Assembly: GCA_026392355.1 (NCBI GenBank)
Contig: JAPLCF010000041.1
Coordinates: 268,716 to 332,715 of the forward strand
Length of the DNA: 64,000 bases
Direction: 5' to 3'
Origin: Actinomycetota bacterium
GTDB taxonomy: Bacteria > Actinomycetota > Thermoleophilia > Gaiellales > F1-60-MAGs149
The position numbers and the translations under genes are program-made. The notes below the pieces were generated by a model, which saw only the letters and a program-made list of their open reading frames with translations, did no database searches and was not told the origin of the DNA. Shown here piece by piece: positions 1-9,088 of the stretch (its first letter is position 1; every line of letters begins with the position of its first letter).

Positions 1-1
1 G

Positions 2-625
2 GCGCTCGCCGAACTCGATGCCGTGGCGCGCGTGTTCGCCGACGTGCCGCTCTTTCATCGCAACCGCGCGCGCGTGCTGGAGGACCTCGGTCAGGACGAC
101 CGCGCGATCGCCGCGTACCGCGAGGCACTCGAGTTGACGCCGGGTGATCCCGCCGTTGTCGATCGCCTGCGCGAGCTTGGTGCCCTCACCACCGTGAGTG
201 GCCCCGACGGCCCGATCGAGGTCGATCGCGACGCGCTCGCCGATCTCGTCCGGCGCGATCTCGCGTTGCACGATGATGATCACGGCCACCTGTCGACGGC
301 AGCGCGGTCGCTGCTCGCCGATGGCCAGCCCGATCTCGCCGCGACGGCCGCTGCGCTGGCGCTCTCGGTGCAGGACGACGACGAGAGCATGCGACTGGTG
401 CTGATCGAAGCGCTGCTGGCCGCCGACCGCCCGGCCGAGGCACATGAGGCGGCTGAGCGGCACGTTGAGGCCGTACCCGCCTCGGCGATCGGGCACGAGC
501 AGCGTGCCGTGGCACTGTCGCGGCTTGGTCGCGACCCCGAGGCGCGAACCGCCGCGCAGCGTGCGCTCGAGCTCGACCCGGCAGCCCCGCAGGCCGGGCG
601 GATCGTCGCCGGCGACAGCGCCTGA
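2..625 (+). CDS. TPR-repeat protein, 5' end outside window
   Basis: The reading frame is open from the first base, so the N-terminus is missing; an internal GTG at 23 is only one possible start. At least 207 residues remain. Two tetratricopeptide-like helical hairpins are visible. The first is near the visible start (RARVLEDLGQDDRAIAAYRE, then ALELTPGDP). The second is at the C-terminus (AVALSRLGRDPEARTAAQRA, then LELDPAAP). Such repeats mediate protein-protein contacts, and no catalytic motif is visible. The middle is Ala/Asp-rich. A specific function cannot be assigned. Confidence 0.75.
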   Translation, partial: ALAELDAVARVFADVPLFHRNRARVLEDLGQDDRAIAAYREALELTPGDPAVVDRLRELGALTTVSGPDGPIEVDRDALADLVRRDLALHDDDHGHLSTAARSLLADGQPDLAATAAALALSVQDDDESMRLVLIEALLAADRPAEAHEAAERHVEAVPASAIGHEQRAVALSRLGRDPEARTAAQRALELDPAAPQAGRIVAGDSA

Positions 626-689
626 GGGAGCCTCGCGGCTTCGGGTGATACATTCCGAGCATACGTGGGCGCCTCTGCTGACACGACTT

Positions 690-714
690 CCGGTCATCCC
701 GGGTCAATGACCGG
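690..714 (+). terminator. Hairpin downstream of TPR gene
   Basis: CCGGTCAT at 690-697 and ATGACCGG at 707-714 form a perfect 8-bp stem with a 9-nt loop. It lies between the TPR gene stop (625) and the next start (736). There is no T-tract, so it may be a weak terminator or part of the leader of the downstream gene. Confidence 0.3.
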
Positions 715-735
715 GTCACGTCCCTCGGGGGCGGC

Positions 736-2070
736 ATGTCGACGCTGACGATCATCGAGATCTCGGTGATCGTCGTGATCATCGCCTGGAACGCCTTCTT
801 CGTCTCGGCCGAGTTCGCCTTCGTGGCTGTCCGCCGGACGCGCATCGACGAGTTGGTCGAGGAGGGATCGGCGTCCGCTAAGCGCGTCCGTCACCTGATC
901 GACGACCCCGCACGCTTCATCTCGGCCTTCCAAGTTGCGATCACGCTGTCCTCACTTGCGCTTGGTGCCGTGGGCGAGCCAGCCGTCTCGAGTGTCTTCG
1001 AGAGCTTGCTGGGCAATTGGGGTGTGCTCGGCGAGGGCGCCACCGTCGTGATCAGCGTGATCCTCGCCTTCGCGATCATCACCGCGCTGCACGTCGTGCT
1101 CGGCGAGATCGTGCCGAAGACGCTGACGCTGTCGCGCGCCGAATCCGTGGCGCTGGGCGTGGCCCTTCCCGTATCGGTCTTCATGTGGCTGTTCTGGCCG
1201 TTCATCTGGGTGCTGCGTGGCTTGAGCGAGGCGCTGATTCGCCTGCTTGGGCTCGAGACGCCGTCGGAGATGCGCCTTGTGCACTCGGAGGAAGAGCTCA
1301 AGATGCTGATCTCGGCCTCGCACGAGGAGGGGGTGCTCGAGGAGTCCGAGGAGCAGCTGCTGCACAAGGTGTTTGACTTCGCCGAGACCGAGGTGAAGCA
1401 GGTGATGGTGCCGCGCCCCGACGTGGTCGGCATGCCCGTCGACCTGACCGCGGCCGAGGCGATCGACCGTGCGCTGGCCGCGCCGTACACGCGCTATCCC
1501 GTCTACCGCGAAACGATGGACGATCTTGTCGGCGTCGTGCACATCCGCAACCTCTTCGCCGACCACGTAGGCGAGACGAACGAGGCCACGATCGAGTCGT
1601 GCGTGCGCCCGGTGCCGATCGTGCCTGAGACCAAAAAGCTTGACGAGCTGCTGGCCGACTTCCGACGCACGAAGACGCACATGGCGATCGTCGTCGACGA
1701 GTACGGCTCGACCAGCGGCATCGTCACGCTGGAGGACCTGCTCGAGGAGATCGTCGGCGAGATCAACGACGAGTTCGACCTGCCCGACCGCGAAGTCGTC
1801 CGTCTGGCACCCGATCGCGTGCGCCTCGAGGCCTCGTACGGCATTGAGGATTTCAACGATCGGTTCGATGGGCGCCTGCCTGACGAGGACTACACGTCGG
1901 TCGGCGGCTTTCTCTTCGGCGAGCTCGGGCGACCGGCGCGGCCGGGTGACGTGATTACGCACAACGGCTTCCGCTTTACCGTGCGCGAGGTCGACGGCGC
2001 CCGTATCCGTGTGGTGGATGTGGAGCTCAAGCCGCCGGCTGAGTCGCCGTCTGCCGACAGCGAAGGCTGA
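736..2070 (+). CDS. CNNM/CorC-HlyC family membrane protein with CBS pair
   Basis: A 444-residue protein with the usual three-part layout of the HlyC/CorC (CNNM) family. Residues 1-185 form a DUF21 membrane domain with several hydrophobic segments and the motif LGEIVPKTL. Residues about 205-325 hold two CBS domains, the second ending in [20 protein letters not shown]. Residues about 345-430 form the CorC_HlyC transporter-associated domain. Family members are linked to Mg/Co efflux or Na-coupled Mg transport; the older name 'hemolysin' is not implied. The start at 736 follows a G-rich stretch (GGGGGCGGC). It appears monocistronic. Substrate is not determinable from sequence. Confidence 0.9.
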   Translation: MSTLTIIEISVIVVIIAWNAFFVSAEFAFVAVRRTRIDELVEEGSASAKRVRHLIDDPARFISAFQVAITLSSLALGAVGEPAVSSVFESLLGNWGVLGEGATVVISVILAFAIITALHVVLGEIVPKTLTLSRAESVALGVALPVSVFMWLFWPFIWVLRGLSEALIRLLGLETPSEMRLVHSEEELKMLISASHEEGVLEESEEQLLHKVFDFAETEVKQVMVPRPDVVGMPVDLTAAEAIDRALAAPYTRYPVYRETMDDLVGVVHIRNLFADHVGETNEATIESCVRPVPIVPETKKLDELLADFRRTKTHMAIVVDEYGSTSGIVTLEDLLEEIVGEINDEFDLPDREVVRLAPDRVRLEASYGIEDFNDRFDGRLPDEDYTSVGGFLFGELGRPARPGDVITHNGFRFTVREVDGARIRVVDVELKPPAESPSADSEG

Positions 2071-2100
2071 GCCGGCGCGGAAAACCTCCGCTGACCATTG

Positions 2101-2143
2101 GTCATACCGCGGTACGACAACTGGGTCACATCGTGGTACAACT
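2101..2143 (+). promoter_or_regulatory. Tandem direct repeat, operator-like
   Basis: Two similar half-sites lie 24 bp apart: GTCATACCGCGGTACGACAA at 2101-2120 and GTCACATCGTGGTACAAC at 2125-2142. The first contains the palindrome TACCGCGGTA. They sit just upstream of a good promoter for the binding-protein gene. Spacing of about two helical turns suggests a regulator binding site. No regulator gene is adjacent. Confidence 0.45.
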
Positions 2144-2154
2144 TGCGTGTCGTG

Positions 2155-2184
2155 TTGACTCACACCGAGGTGGTGTGGGATAAC
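2155..2184 (+). promoter_or_regulatory. Sigma-70 type promoter of ABC operon
   Basis: TTGACT at 2155-2160 and GATAAC at 2179-2184 are separated by 18 bp, a plausible -35/-10 pair about 55 bp upstream of the ATG at 2238. The operator-like direct repeats lie just 5' of it. Confidence 0.5.
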
Positions 2185-2237
2185 CACGACGTCTTCGCCA
2201 CCGCGGAGATGCATCGAGACCTGAGGAGGGAACTCGT

Positions 2238-3953
2238 ATGACCGATTTCAAGGAACTGGATCCGCTCCGCCGAGAGGCGAACGCACCCCAGCTCGATCTG
2301 GTCGAGTCGTTCGCCCAAGGGAAGATCAACCGCCGCCACTTCATTCAGCGCGGCACGGTTCTTGGTCTCTCCCTTGCGTCGATCAGCGCGATCATCGCCG
2401 CGTGCGGTGGCTCGAGCAGCTCCGGTGGCGGCGAGGCCGCTACGGACACCGGCATTGGTGGCGGCGACGTCGCCACGACGGCCGCCGTCAAGCAGGGTGG
2501 CGGCATCAAGCTGACCATGTCGCTTCCGGGCTCGGAAGGCGTCAACCCGATCACCATGATCGACCTCGTCACCTATAACGTCACGGCGCAGGTGTTCGAG
2601 TACCTGGTCCGCTCGGCGTCCGACCTTTCGATCCAGCCGCAGCTGGCCACCGAGTGGTCCGGCAGCGACGACGGTCTCGAGTGGACCTTCAAGCTCCGCG
2701 AGGGTGTCAAGTGGCAGGACGGCTCGGCCTTCACCTCGGCTGACGTCGTCTCCACGATGGACAAGCTGATCGAGGCCGGCAACTCGGCCCTGACCGGCAC
2801 GCTCTCCAAGGGCGGCACGACGGCCACCGACGACCTCACCGTCGTCTTCAAGCTCGACAAGGCCAACGGCCACTTCCCGTACCTGGTCTCGTCCGACAAC
2901 ACGCAGTCGCAGATCACGCCGGTCGCGTGGACCGTCAAGGACAACCTCAAGCCGGGTGTCGGCGGTACGGGTCCGTGGAAGCTCGACAGCCTCGACGTCA
3001 AGACGGGTGCCAAGTACTCCCGTAACGACGGCTGGTGGGGTGGCACGACGCCGCTCGACACCGTCGAGTTCATCTTCATCGAGGACACCGCAGCGCAGGT
3101 CGCCGCGGTCGCCAGCGGTGAGGCTGATGGCTGCACGACGATCACGGCCGATCAGGGCGCAGTGCTCCTGAACGACCCGAACATGAACATCGTGGAGCTC
3201 AAGTCCGCTGCGCATCGCCAGCTCTGGATGCGCTGCGATAAGGGCGCCGTCATGGACCCCAAGGTCCGCCAGGCAATCGCTTGGACGATGGACCGCCAGA
3301 AGATGATCGACAAGGCCCTCGGTGGCCATGGCACGGTCGCCAACGACCAGGTCATCTTCTCGCTGTACCCGTACTTCGATGAGGCTGCTGCTGAGCAGCG
3401 CACGCAGGACATCGACAAGGCCAAGGCGCTCCTCGCCGAGGCTGGTGCTTCTGACCTGACGATCGAGCTGCCGTACATCAAGGCAATTGACATGACCAGC
3501 ATGGCTGTGCTGGCTGCCGACGGCATGAAGCAGGCTGGCATCAACGTCAAGCTGGTTGGTTCCGACTACGGCACCTTCTACGGCAAGTACTGGTGCCCGG
3601 CCGAGCCGGCCAAGCCGCCGTGCTCCGGCGCTTCGGATGCCGGTATCGTCGACTACGGTCATCGTGGTACGCCGGACGTGTACCTCAACGCCGCGCTCGC
3701 CACGGACGGCGTGTGGAACTCGTCGCAGTACGCCGATGCGGCGTTCGACGACGCGTTTGCCAAGTGGTCCGCAGCCGTGTCGGTCGACGATCAGAAGTCG
3801 ACGGCTGCTGCTGTCCAGGCCAACCTCTGGGAGAACGTCCCGGTCGGCATCCCGTACACGATCAACACGCTTGGTGCGTTCAACAACAAGTACCAGGGCA
3901 TCGTGACGACGGCGATGGGCTTCGCGTTCCTCGAGGGCGCGTCGCAGGCCTAG
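2238..3953 (+). CDS. ABC transporter substrate-binding lipoprotein, family 5
   Basis: A 571-residue extracytoplasmic binding protein of the peptide/nickel/opine class (SBP_bac_5). The N-terminus carries a twin-arginine motif (RRHFIQRG, about residues 35-42), a hydrophobic stretch, and a lipobox ending AACGG near residue 55. Export by Tat followed by lipidation is therefore likely. A Gly/Ser-rich linker follows. Family-typical features are PQLATEWSGSDDGLEWTFKL and the downstream LREGVKWQDG segment. AGGAGGG precedes ATG at 2238. It is the first gene of an importer operon. The substrate may be a peptide or, given the downstream oxidoreductase and enolase-superfamily genes, a sugar acid or similar; this is unresolved. 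Confidence 0.93.
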   Translation: MTDFKELDPLRREANAPQLDLVESFAQGKINRRHFIQRGTVLGLSLASISAIIAACGGSSSSGGGEAATDTGIGGGDVATTAAVKQGGGIKLTMSLPGSEGVNPITMIDLVTYNVTAQVFEYLVRSASDLSIQPQLATEWSGSDDGLEWTFKLREGVKWQDGSAFTSADVVSTMDKLIEAGNSALTGTLSKGGTTATDDLTVVFKLDKANGHFPYLVSSDNTQSQITPVAWTVKDNLKPGVGGTGPWKLDSLDVKTGAKYSRNDGWWGGTTPLDTVEFIFIEDTAAQVAAVASGEADGCTTITADQGAVLLNDPNMNIVELKSAAHRQLWMRCDKGAVMDPKVRQAIAWTMDRQKMIDKALGGHGTVANDQVIFSLYPYFDEAAAEQRTQDIDKAKALLAEAGASDLTIELPYIKAIDMTSMAVLAADGMKQAGINVKLVGSDYGTFYGKYWCPAEPAKPPCSGASDAGIVDYGHRGTPDVYLNAALATDGVWNSSQYADAAFDDAFAKWSAAVSVDDQKSTAAAVQANLWENVPVGIPYTINTLGAFNNKYQGIVTTAMGFAFLEGASQA

Positions 3954-3969
3954 TCCAGAACGGAAATCG

Positions 3970-4010
3970 GGGCCGGGGTCGCCGTCGCATTCGCGGCGGG
4001 ACCCCGGCCC
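3970..4010 (+). terminator. Intercistronic GC-rich hairpin
   Basis: GGGCCGGGGTC (3970-3980) pairs perfectly with GACCCCGGCCC (4000-4010). The loop can form a smaller inner stem. It lies between the binding-protein stop and the first permease. Such hairpins often cause partial termination or protect upstream mRNA, giving more binding protein than permease. There is only a weak TTT afterwards. Confidence 0.55.
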
Positions 4011-4039
4011 TTTCCGCCTCTTAAGGACCTTTTCACTCC

Positions 4040-4990
4040 ATGCTCGTCTTTCTGATCCGCCGCATCGCGCTCGCGATCGTCACGCTGTTTCTGCTGACGA
4101 TCATCGTGTTCGCGCTGTCGAACGTTCTGCCCGGCAACGTCGGCCGCCAGATCCTTGGCCCGTTCGCGCCGCAGGAGTCGGTCGACGAGCTCAACCATCG
4201 GCTCGGCACGGATCAGCCGCTCATCACGCAGTACCTCAACCAGATGAGCAACTACGCCCACGGCGACCTGGGCGAGTCGTACAAGACGCGCGAGTCGGTC
4301 ACGCACGTGATCGGCACGACGTTCCTCAACTCGGCCAAGCTCGCCTTCCTCGCCTTGCTCGTGACTGTTCCGCTCGCGATCCTCGCGGGTGTGTGGGCCG
4401 CGCTCAGACGCGGCTCGCTGATCGATCGCATCATCGTCACCGTGAGCCTCGCCGGCTCCTCGCTGCCCGAGTTCGTGACCGCATCGTTCCTCCTCGTCAT
4501 CTTCGCCGTGCAGCTGGCGTGGTTCCCGACGCTTGCCAGCACCAATAGCGAGTCCGGCCCGATCGACCAGCTGTGGCGGCTCGTGCTGCCCATCACCGCG
4601 CTGGTGATCGTCTACTTCGGCTACATCGCGCGTATGGCGCGTGCCGGCGTGATCACCGCCATGGAAGCCGACTACACGCGCACCGCCTTCATGAAGGGTC
4701 TGCCGCGTGGCGTCGTCATCCGCCGCCACGTGCTGCGCAACGCGCTGCTGCCCACGATTTCCGTTGTCGCCACGCAGACCGGCTACCTGTTCGGCGGCCT
4801 GCTCGCTGTCGAGCTGATCTTCAACTACAACGGCCTCGGCCGTGAGCTCGTCCGTGCCGCCACCAGCAAGGACCTGCCGGTGCTCTCGGCTGGTGTCCTC
4901 GTGATTGGCGTTGTGTACATGGTCGCCACGCTGCTCGGCGACATCCTGATCTCGATCCTCAACCCGCGCGTGCGCCTCGGAGACCAGTAA
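4040..4990 (+). CDS. ABC transporter permease, DppB/OppB type
   Basis: A 316-residue inner-membrane permease of the BPD_transp_1 family. The N-terminal membrane segment starts directly at residue 4 (FLIRRIALAIVTLFLLTIIV), as in DppB. Several more hydrophobic helices follow. The cytoplasmic EAA loop that contacts the ATPase is seen in the segment DYTRTAFMKGLPRGVVIRRH. An AAGGA box precedes ATG 4040. It overlaps the next permease by TAATG. Confidence 0.93.
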   Translation: MLVFLIRRIALAIVTLFLLTIIVFALSNVLPGNVGRQILGPFAPQESVDELNHRLGTDQPLITQYLNQMSNYAHGDLGESYKTRESVTHVIGTTFLNSAKLAFLALLVTVPLAILAGVWAALRRGSLIDRIIVTVSLAGSSLPEFVTASFLLVIFAVQLAWFPTLASTNSESGPIDQLWRLVLPITALVIVYFGYIARMARAGVITAMEADYTRTAFMKGLPRGVVIRRHVLRNALLPTISVVATQTGYLFGGLLAVELIFNYNGLGRELVRAATSKDLPVLSAGVLVIGVVYMVATLLGDILISILNPRVRLGDQ

Positions 4991-5922
4991 TGGGCGTCAT
5001 CGAAGACGAGATCCCCGCGGTCCCGCCGCTGCCGGGCGAGAAGCTCGCCTCCTCGACCGAGAAGAAGAAGGCGCGCAACGAGAAGATCCGCTTGTTCTTC
5101 AGGAGCCCGTCGGCGATCATCGGCCTCACAATCATCGGCATCTGGGTGATCTGCGCGATCGGCGGCAACGCGATTGCGCCGAACGATCCGCTTGCCCCGG
5201 ACGGTATGAGCCACACGCCGCCCGGTGTTGACGGCTACTTGCTGGGCACCGATCAGCTTGGTCGCGACGTGCTGTCGCGCATCATGGTCGGCGCCCGCGA
5301 CGTCCTCATCGCCGCGCCGCTGGCTGCCGTCCTCGGCGTTGCGCTCGGCTCGCTACTTGGCCTGCTGATGGGCTACTACCGCGGCGTGCTCGACGACGTC
5401 CTCGGGCGCATCATCGAGGCCTTCCTCGTGCTGCCGCTCACGCTGGTCGGACTCCTGGCGCTGTCGGCTGCGCCGAGTTGGTCGATCATCCCAGGTGTCG
5501 AACCAAGTACCCAGACCGTGATCATCGTCGTCGGTCTGCTGTTTACGCCGATCGTGGCACGCACCGTGCGTGCGGCCGTGCTGTCTGAGCGCGAGAACGA
5601 TTACGTACAGGCGGCCAAGCTGCGCGGTGAGTCCGGGCTCTACATCATGACCCGCGAGATTCTGCCGAACGTGACGAGCCCGATCATCGTCGAGTTCACG
5701 GTGCGCATCGGCTACGCAATCTTCGCGATCGCGACCCTGTCCTTCCTCGGCGTGGGCATCCAGGAGCCGACGCCGGACTGGGGCCTGATGATCGCGCAGG
5801 AGTACCGCCTGGTGATCGGTGGCTACTGGTGGACGACCGTCTTCCCGGCGATCGCCATCGCGAGCCTCGTGATTGCCGTCAATCTGATCGCCGATCGCCT
5901 GCAGGAGGTGATGGAGCTTTGA
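4990..5922 (+). CDS. ABC transporter permease, DppC/OppC type
   Basis: A 310-residue permease. A charged cytoplasmic N-terminal region of about 35 residues (TEKKKARNEKIRL) precedes the first membrane helix, the usual OppC_N layout. The motif HTPPGVDGYLLGTDQLGRDV is diagnostic of DppC proteins. The EAA loop is in NDYVQAAKLRGESGLYIMTR. The start ATG shares a base with the stop of the upstream permease. Its stop overlaps the TTG start of the ATPase gene, so the three genes are translationally coupled. Confidence 0.93.
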   Translation: MGVIEDEIPAVPPLPGEKLASSTEKKKARNEKIRLFFRSPSAIIGLTIIGIWVICAIGGNAIAPNDPLAPDGMSHTPPGVDGYLLGTDQLGRDVLSRIMVGARDVLIAAPLAAVLGVALGSLLGLLMGYYRGVLDDVLGRIIEAFLVLPLTLVGLLALSAAPSWSIIPGVEPSTQTVIIVVGLLFTPIVARTVRAAVLSERENDYVQAAKLRGESGLYIMTREILPNVTSPIIVEFTVRIGYAIFAIATLSFLGVGIQEPTPDWGLMIAQEYRLVIGGYWWTTVFPAIAIASLVIAVNLIADRLQEVMEL

Positions 5923-7940
5923 GCGCCACCGAGACCCGCAACGACACGGCTGCCCTCAAGCTCGACGACCTCCACGTCGCCTACGACGTGCGTGGTGTAC
6001 CGCGCCCCGTCCTGCGCGGTGTGACGTTTGAGATCAAGCCGGGCGAGGCCTACGGTCTGGTCGGCGAGTCGGGCTGTGGCAAGTCCACGACGGCGTATGC
6101 GGCTGTGCGTTACCTGCCGGAGAACGGCCACGTCACCGATGGCTCGATCACGGTGGCCGGCGAGGACATGCTCGCGCTCTCGAACAGCGAGCTCCGCGAC
6201 CTGCGCGCCCAGCGCATCTCGATGGTCTATCAGGATCCGGGCCAGTCGCTCAACCCGACGATCAAGGTCGGCAGGCAGGTCGCCGAGGCCTTCACCGTGC
6301 TGGGGTTCTCTGCCGATGAGGCGAAGGTCAAGGCTGTTGAGGCGCTCAACCGCGTGCGCATTGCCGACGCCGAGCGCGTGCTCGATCGCTACCCGTACCA
6401 GCTGTCGGGCGGCATGCAGCAGCGCGTCGTGATCGCGATGGCGCTGGCCTGCGACCCGCAGCTGCTGATCCTCGACGAGCCGACGACGGGTCTCGACGCC
6501 ACGGTGGAGGCCGAGGTCCTTGACCTCGTCTCGACGCTGCGCAAGGAGACCGGTGCTGCCGTGCTGCTGATCGCGCATAACCTCGGCGTCGTGCGCCGCA
6601 TCTGCGACCGCGTGGGCGTGATGTACGCCGGCAAGATCATCGAGGAGGGGCCGGCCGCGGAGGTCTTCGACAATCCGCAGCACCCGTACACCGTCGGCCT
6701 GCTGCGCTGCCTACCGCGCCGCGGCGCCAACAAGAGCGAGCGCCGGCTCGACACGATCCCCGGCTCGCTGCCGCTGATCGGTACCGAGCTGCCCGCCTGT
6801 GTCTTCCAAGATCGCTGCGCGCTGGCCACCGATGAGTGCCGCACGACGGTCCCGCCGGCCACGCACCCGGTTGAGGGACGCACCGTCTACTGCCATCACA
6901 CCAGCCAGGTCAGCACGCTTGTCGCTGCGCCCCTGGCAGAGCCCATTCCCGGTGCTGGCGTCGGCGACGTCGTGCTGCACCTCGAGAACGTCTCCAAGAC
7001 GTTCAAGCAGGGCAATCACGAGGTTCGCGCGCTCGTCGATGTCGATCTCGATCTGCGTGCCGGCGAGACGCTCGGCCTCGTCGGCGAGTCCGGCTCCGGC
7101 AAGACGACGCTGGCCAAGGCGATCCTCGGCATTCACGCCGCGGATCCCGGCTCGGTGATCGAGCTCGACGGCCAGCAGCTGGCGGGCCTGACGACCGGCC
7201 GCAAGGCCGACGCGCGCCGCGCGATCCAAATCATCTTCCAGAACCCGGACTCGGCGCTCAACCGCTCCAAGACGGTTCGCGCGATCCTCGAGCGTTCGCT
7301 GTACAAGCTCGCAGGCATCCGCGGCAAGGGTGCGGACGAGCGCATGTCGGCCCTGACCGAGGAGGTCCGGCTCTCGCCGCGCCACCTCGACATGCGTCCA
7401 CGTGCCCTGTCGGGTGGCCTCAAGCAGCGTGTTGCGATCGCCGGCGCCTTCGCCGGTGGCCCGCGCATCGTGGTCTGCGATGAGCCCACCAGCGCCCTCG
7501 ACGTGTCGGTGCAGGCCGCGATCCTCAACCTGCTGGGCGACCTACAGCGCGACGAGCAGGCCAGCTACATCGTCATCTCGCACGATCTCGGCGTGGTGCG
7601 CTACCTGTCGGATCGCATCGCCGTCCTGTACCTCGGGCGCTTGATGGAGCTGGGACCCGCGGAGGTCGTCTTCAACGGCCCGCACCATCCGTACACGGAG
7701 GCACTGCTGTCGGCCGTGCCGAGCGTCGATGGCGATCCGCCGGATCGCATCCGTCTGACCGGCGAGCTGCCGTCGGCGATCGATCTGCCGACCGGCTGCG
7801 TGTTCCATACGCGTTGCCCGCGTGCCATCAAGGGCGTGTGCGAGGCCTCCGAGCCGCCGCTGGTCGAGGTCGAGGCCGGCCACGCCATGCGCTGCCACAT
7901 TCCGATCGACGAGCTGCGCACGTTGCAGCACGCCGACTGA
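5919..7940 (+). CDS. Fused double ABC ATPase, DppD-DppF type
   Basis: One 673-residue chain carries two complete ATPase modules, joining what are usually separate D and F subunits. Module 1 has GESGCGKST, LSGGMQQRV and LLILDEPTTGLD. Module 2 has GESGSGKTT, LSGGLKQRV and VVCDEPTSALD. Each module ends in the oligopeptide-transporter C-terminal region with the Cys motif (CVFQDRCALATDEC and CVFHTRCPRAIKGVC). The start is taken as TTG 5919, which overlaps the permease stop (TTGA) and has AGGAGG ten bases upstream. An in-frame ATG at 5829 lies inside the permease and is unlikely. It powers import by the preceding permease pair. Confidence 0.92.
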   Translation: MSATETRNDTAALKLDDLHVAYDVRGVPRPVLRGVTFEIKPGEAYGLVGESGCGKSTTAYAAVRYLPENGHVTDGSITVAGEDMLALSNSELRDLRAQRISMVYQDPGQSLNPTIKVGRQVAEAFTVLGFSADEAKVKAVEALNRVRIADAERVLDRYPYQLSGGMQQRVVIAMALACDPQLLILDEPTTGLDATVEAEVLDLVSTLRKETGAAVLLIAHNLGVVRRICDRVGVMYAGKIIEEGPAAEVFDNPQHPYTVGLLRCLPRRGANKSERRLDTIPGSLPLIGTELPACVFQDRCALATDECRTTVPPATHPVEGRTVYCHHTSQVSTLVAAPLAEPIPGAGVGDVVLHLENVSKTFKQGNHEVRALVDVDLDLRAGETLGLVGESGSGKTTLAKAILGIHAADPGSVIELDGQQLAGLTTGRKADARRAIQIIFQNPDSALNRSKTVRAILERSLYKLAGIRGKGADERMSALTEEVRLSPRHLDMRPRALSGGLKQRVAIAGAFAGGPRIVVCDEPTSALDVSVQAAILNLLGDLQRDEQASYIVISHDLGVVRYLSDRIAVLYLGRLMELGPAEVVFNGPHHPYTEALLSAVPSVDGDPPDRIRLTGELPSAIDLPTGCVFHTRCPRAIKGVCEASEPPLVEVEAGHAMRCHIPIDELRTLQHAD

Positions 7941-7968
7941 TCCGCGCGCAGCCGCGAAAGACCCTGAT

Positions 7969-9078
7969 ATGAAGATCCGCGCCGCCGTGCTGTCCGCGTT
8001 CGATGAGCCGCTCGAGGTGCAGGAGCTGGAGCTCGCCGAGCCCGGCCCGCGTGAGGCGCTGATCCGCCTGGCCTGGAGCGGCGTCTGCCATTCCGATCAG
8101 AACGCGATGAACGGCAAGGCGCCGACGCCGATGCCAGCGGTGCTCGGCCACGAGGGCGCGGGTGTCGTCGAGGCCGTCGGTCCTGGATCGCGGCTGGAGC
8201 TCGGGCAGCGGGTGGCGCTCTCGTGGGCGCCGGCCTGTGGCCGTTGCGAGGAGTGCAATCGCGGCCTGCGGCACATGTGTGGGGCTGCCTGGCCCGCGAT
8301 GGGCGCGGGCGGGCTGATGGACAGCACGTCGCGTCTGTCGCGCGATGGCGAGACGGTCTTTCACTACTCGTTCCTCTCGACGTTCGCCGACGCGTGCGTG
8401 GTACCCGACGACTCCTGCGTTGTGATCGCAGACGACGCGCCGCTCGATGTCGCCTCAATTGTCGGCTGTGCCGTCACGACGGGCATCGGTGCCGTCTGGA
8501 ACACCGGCGACGTACGCCCGGGCGATCGCGTCGCGGTGCTTGGCTGTGGCGGCGTTGGCCTGTCTGCCGTGATGGGCGCGCGTGCCGCCGGGGCTGAGTG
8601 CGTGATCGCCGTCGACCTCTCCGAGCAGAAGCTGGCCGATGCTATCGACTGCGGGGCGACGCACGCGGTGCAGTGGCAGGGCGATTCTGAGTCGACGGCC
8701 GATGCCGTGCGTGCAATTGTCGGCAGTGGCGTGGATTGCGCGGTCGAGGCGACGGGGCGACCCGAGGTTGCGACTGCTGCGTTTTTGAGCACGCGTGCGC
8801 GGGGTGCCGCTGTCCTGATCGGTATCCCGCATGCCGACGCGGTCGTGGAGTTCCCGGCGCTATCGATTCCACGCATGGAGCGCCGGGTACTCGGCTCGAT
8901 CTACGGATCCTCGTATCCGCCGCAGGTGTTCCCACAGATCCTCGATCTACACCGTCAGGGGCGCCTGCCGCTCGAGAAGCTGATCAGCCACCGCCTGCCG
9001 CTGGATCAGGTCAACGAGGCATTCGATCTGATGGCGCAGGGCAGCGCGCGTCGCGTGCTGCTCGACCTGCGCGGGTAG
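7969..9078 (+). CDS. Zinc-dependent alcohol dehydrogenase, MDR family
   Basis: A 369-residue medium-chain dehydrogenase. The catalytic-zinc region (CHSDQNAMNG, GHEGAGVVEAVG) is followed by the structural-zinc lobe CGRCEECNRGLRHMC. The nucleotide-binding motif is VLGCGGVGLSAV, with an acidic residue after the second strand (VIAVDLSEQ), favouring NAD. The layout resembles class III and NDMA-type alcohol dehydrogenases. It starts 28 bases after the ATPase gene and probably belongs to the importer operon, suggesting oxidation of an imported hydroxylated compound. Substrate unknown. Confidence 0.9.
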   Translation: MKIRAAVLSAFDEPLEVQELELAEPGPREALIRLAWSGVCHSDQNAMNGKAPTPMPAVLGHEGAGVVEAVGPGSRLELGQRVALSWAPACGRCEECNRGLRHMCGAAWPAMGAGGLMDSTSRLSRDGETVFHYSFLSTFADACVVPDDSCVVIADDAPLDVASIVGCAVTTGIGAVWNTGDVRPGDRVAVLGCGGVGLSAVMGARAAGAECVIAVDLSEQKLADAIDCGATHAVQWQGDSESTADAVRAIVGSGVDCAVEATGRPEVATAAFLSTRARGAAVLIGIPHADAVVEFPALSIPRMERRVLGSIYGSSYPPQVFPQILDLHRQGRLPLEKLISHRLPLDQVNEAFDLMAQGSARRVLLDLRG

Positions 9079-9088
9079 ACTGCCCGGC

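Noticed and set aside
952-2214. A 420-codon frame opposite the CorC/HlyC gene
   Set aside because: Shadow of a well-supported membrane protein gene; composition is His/Arg-rich without domains.
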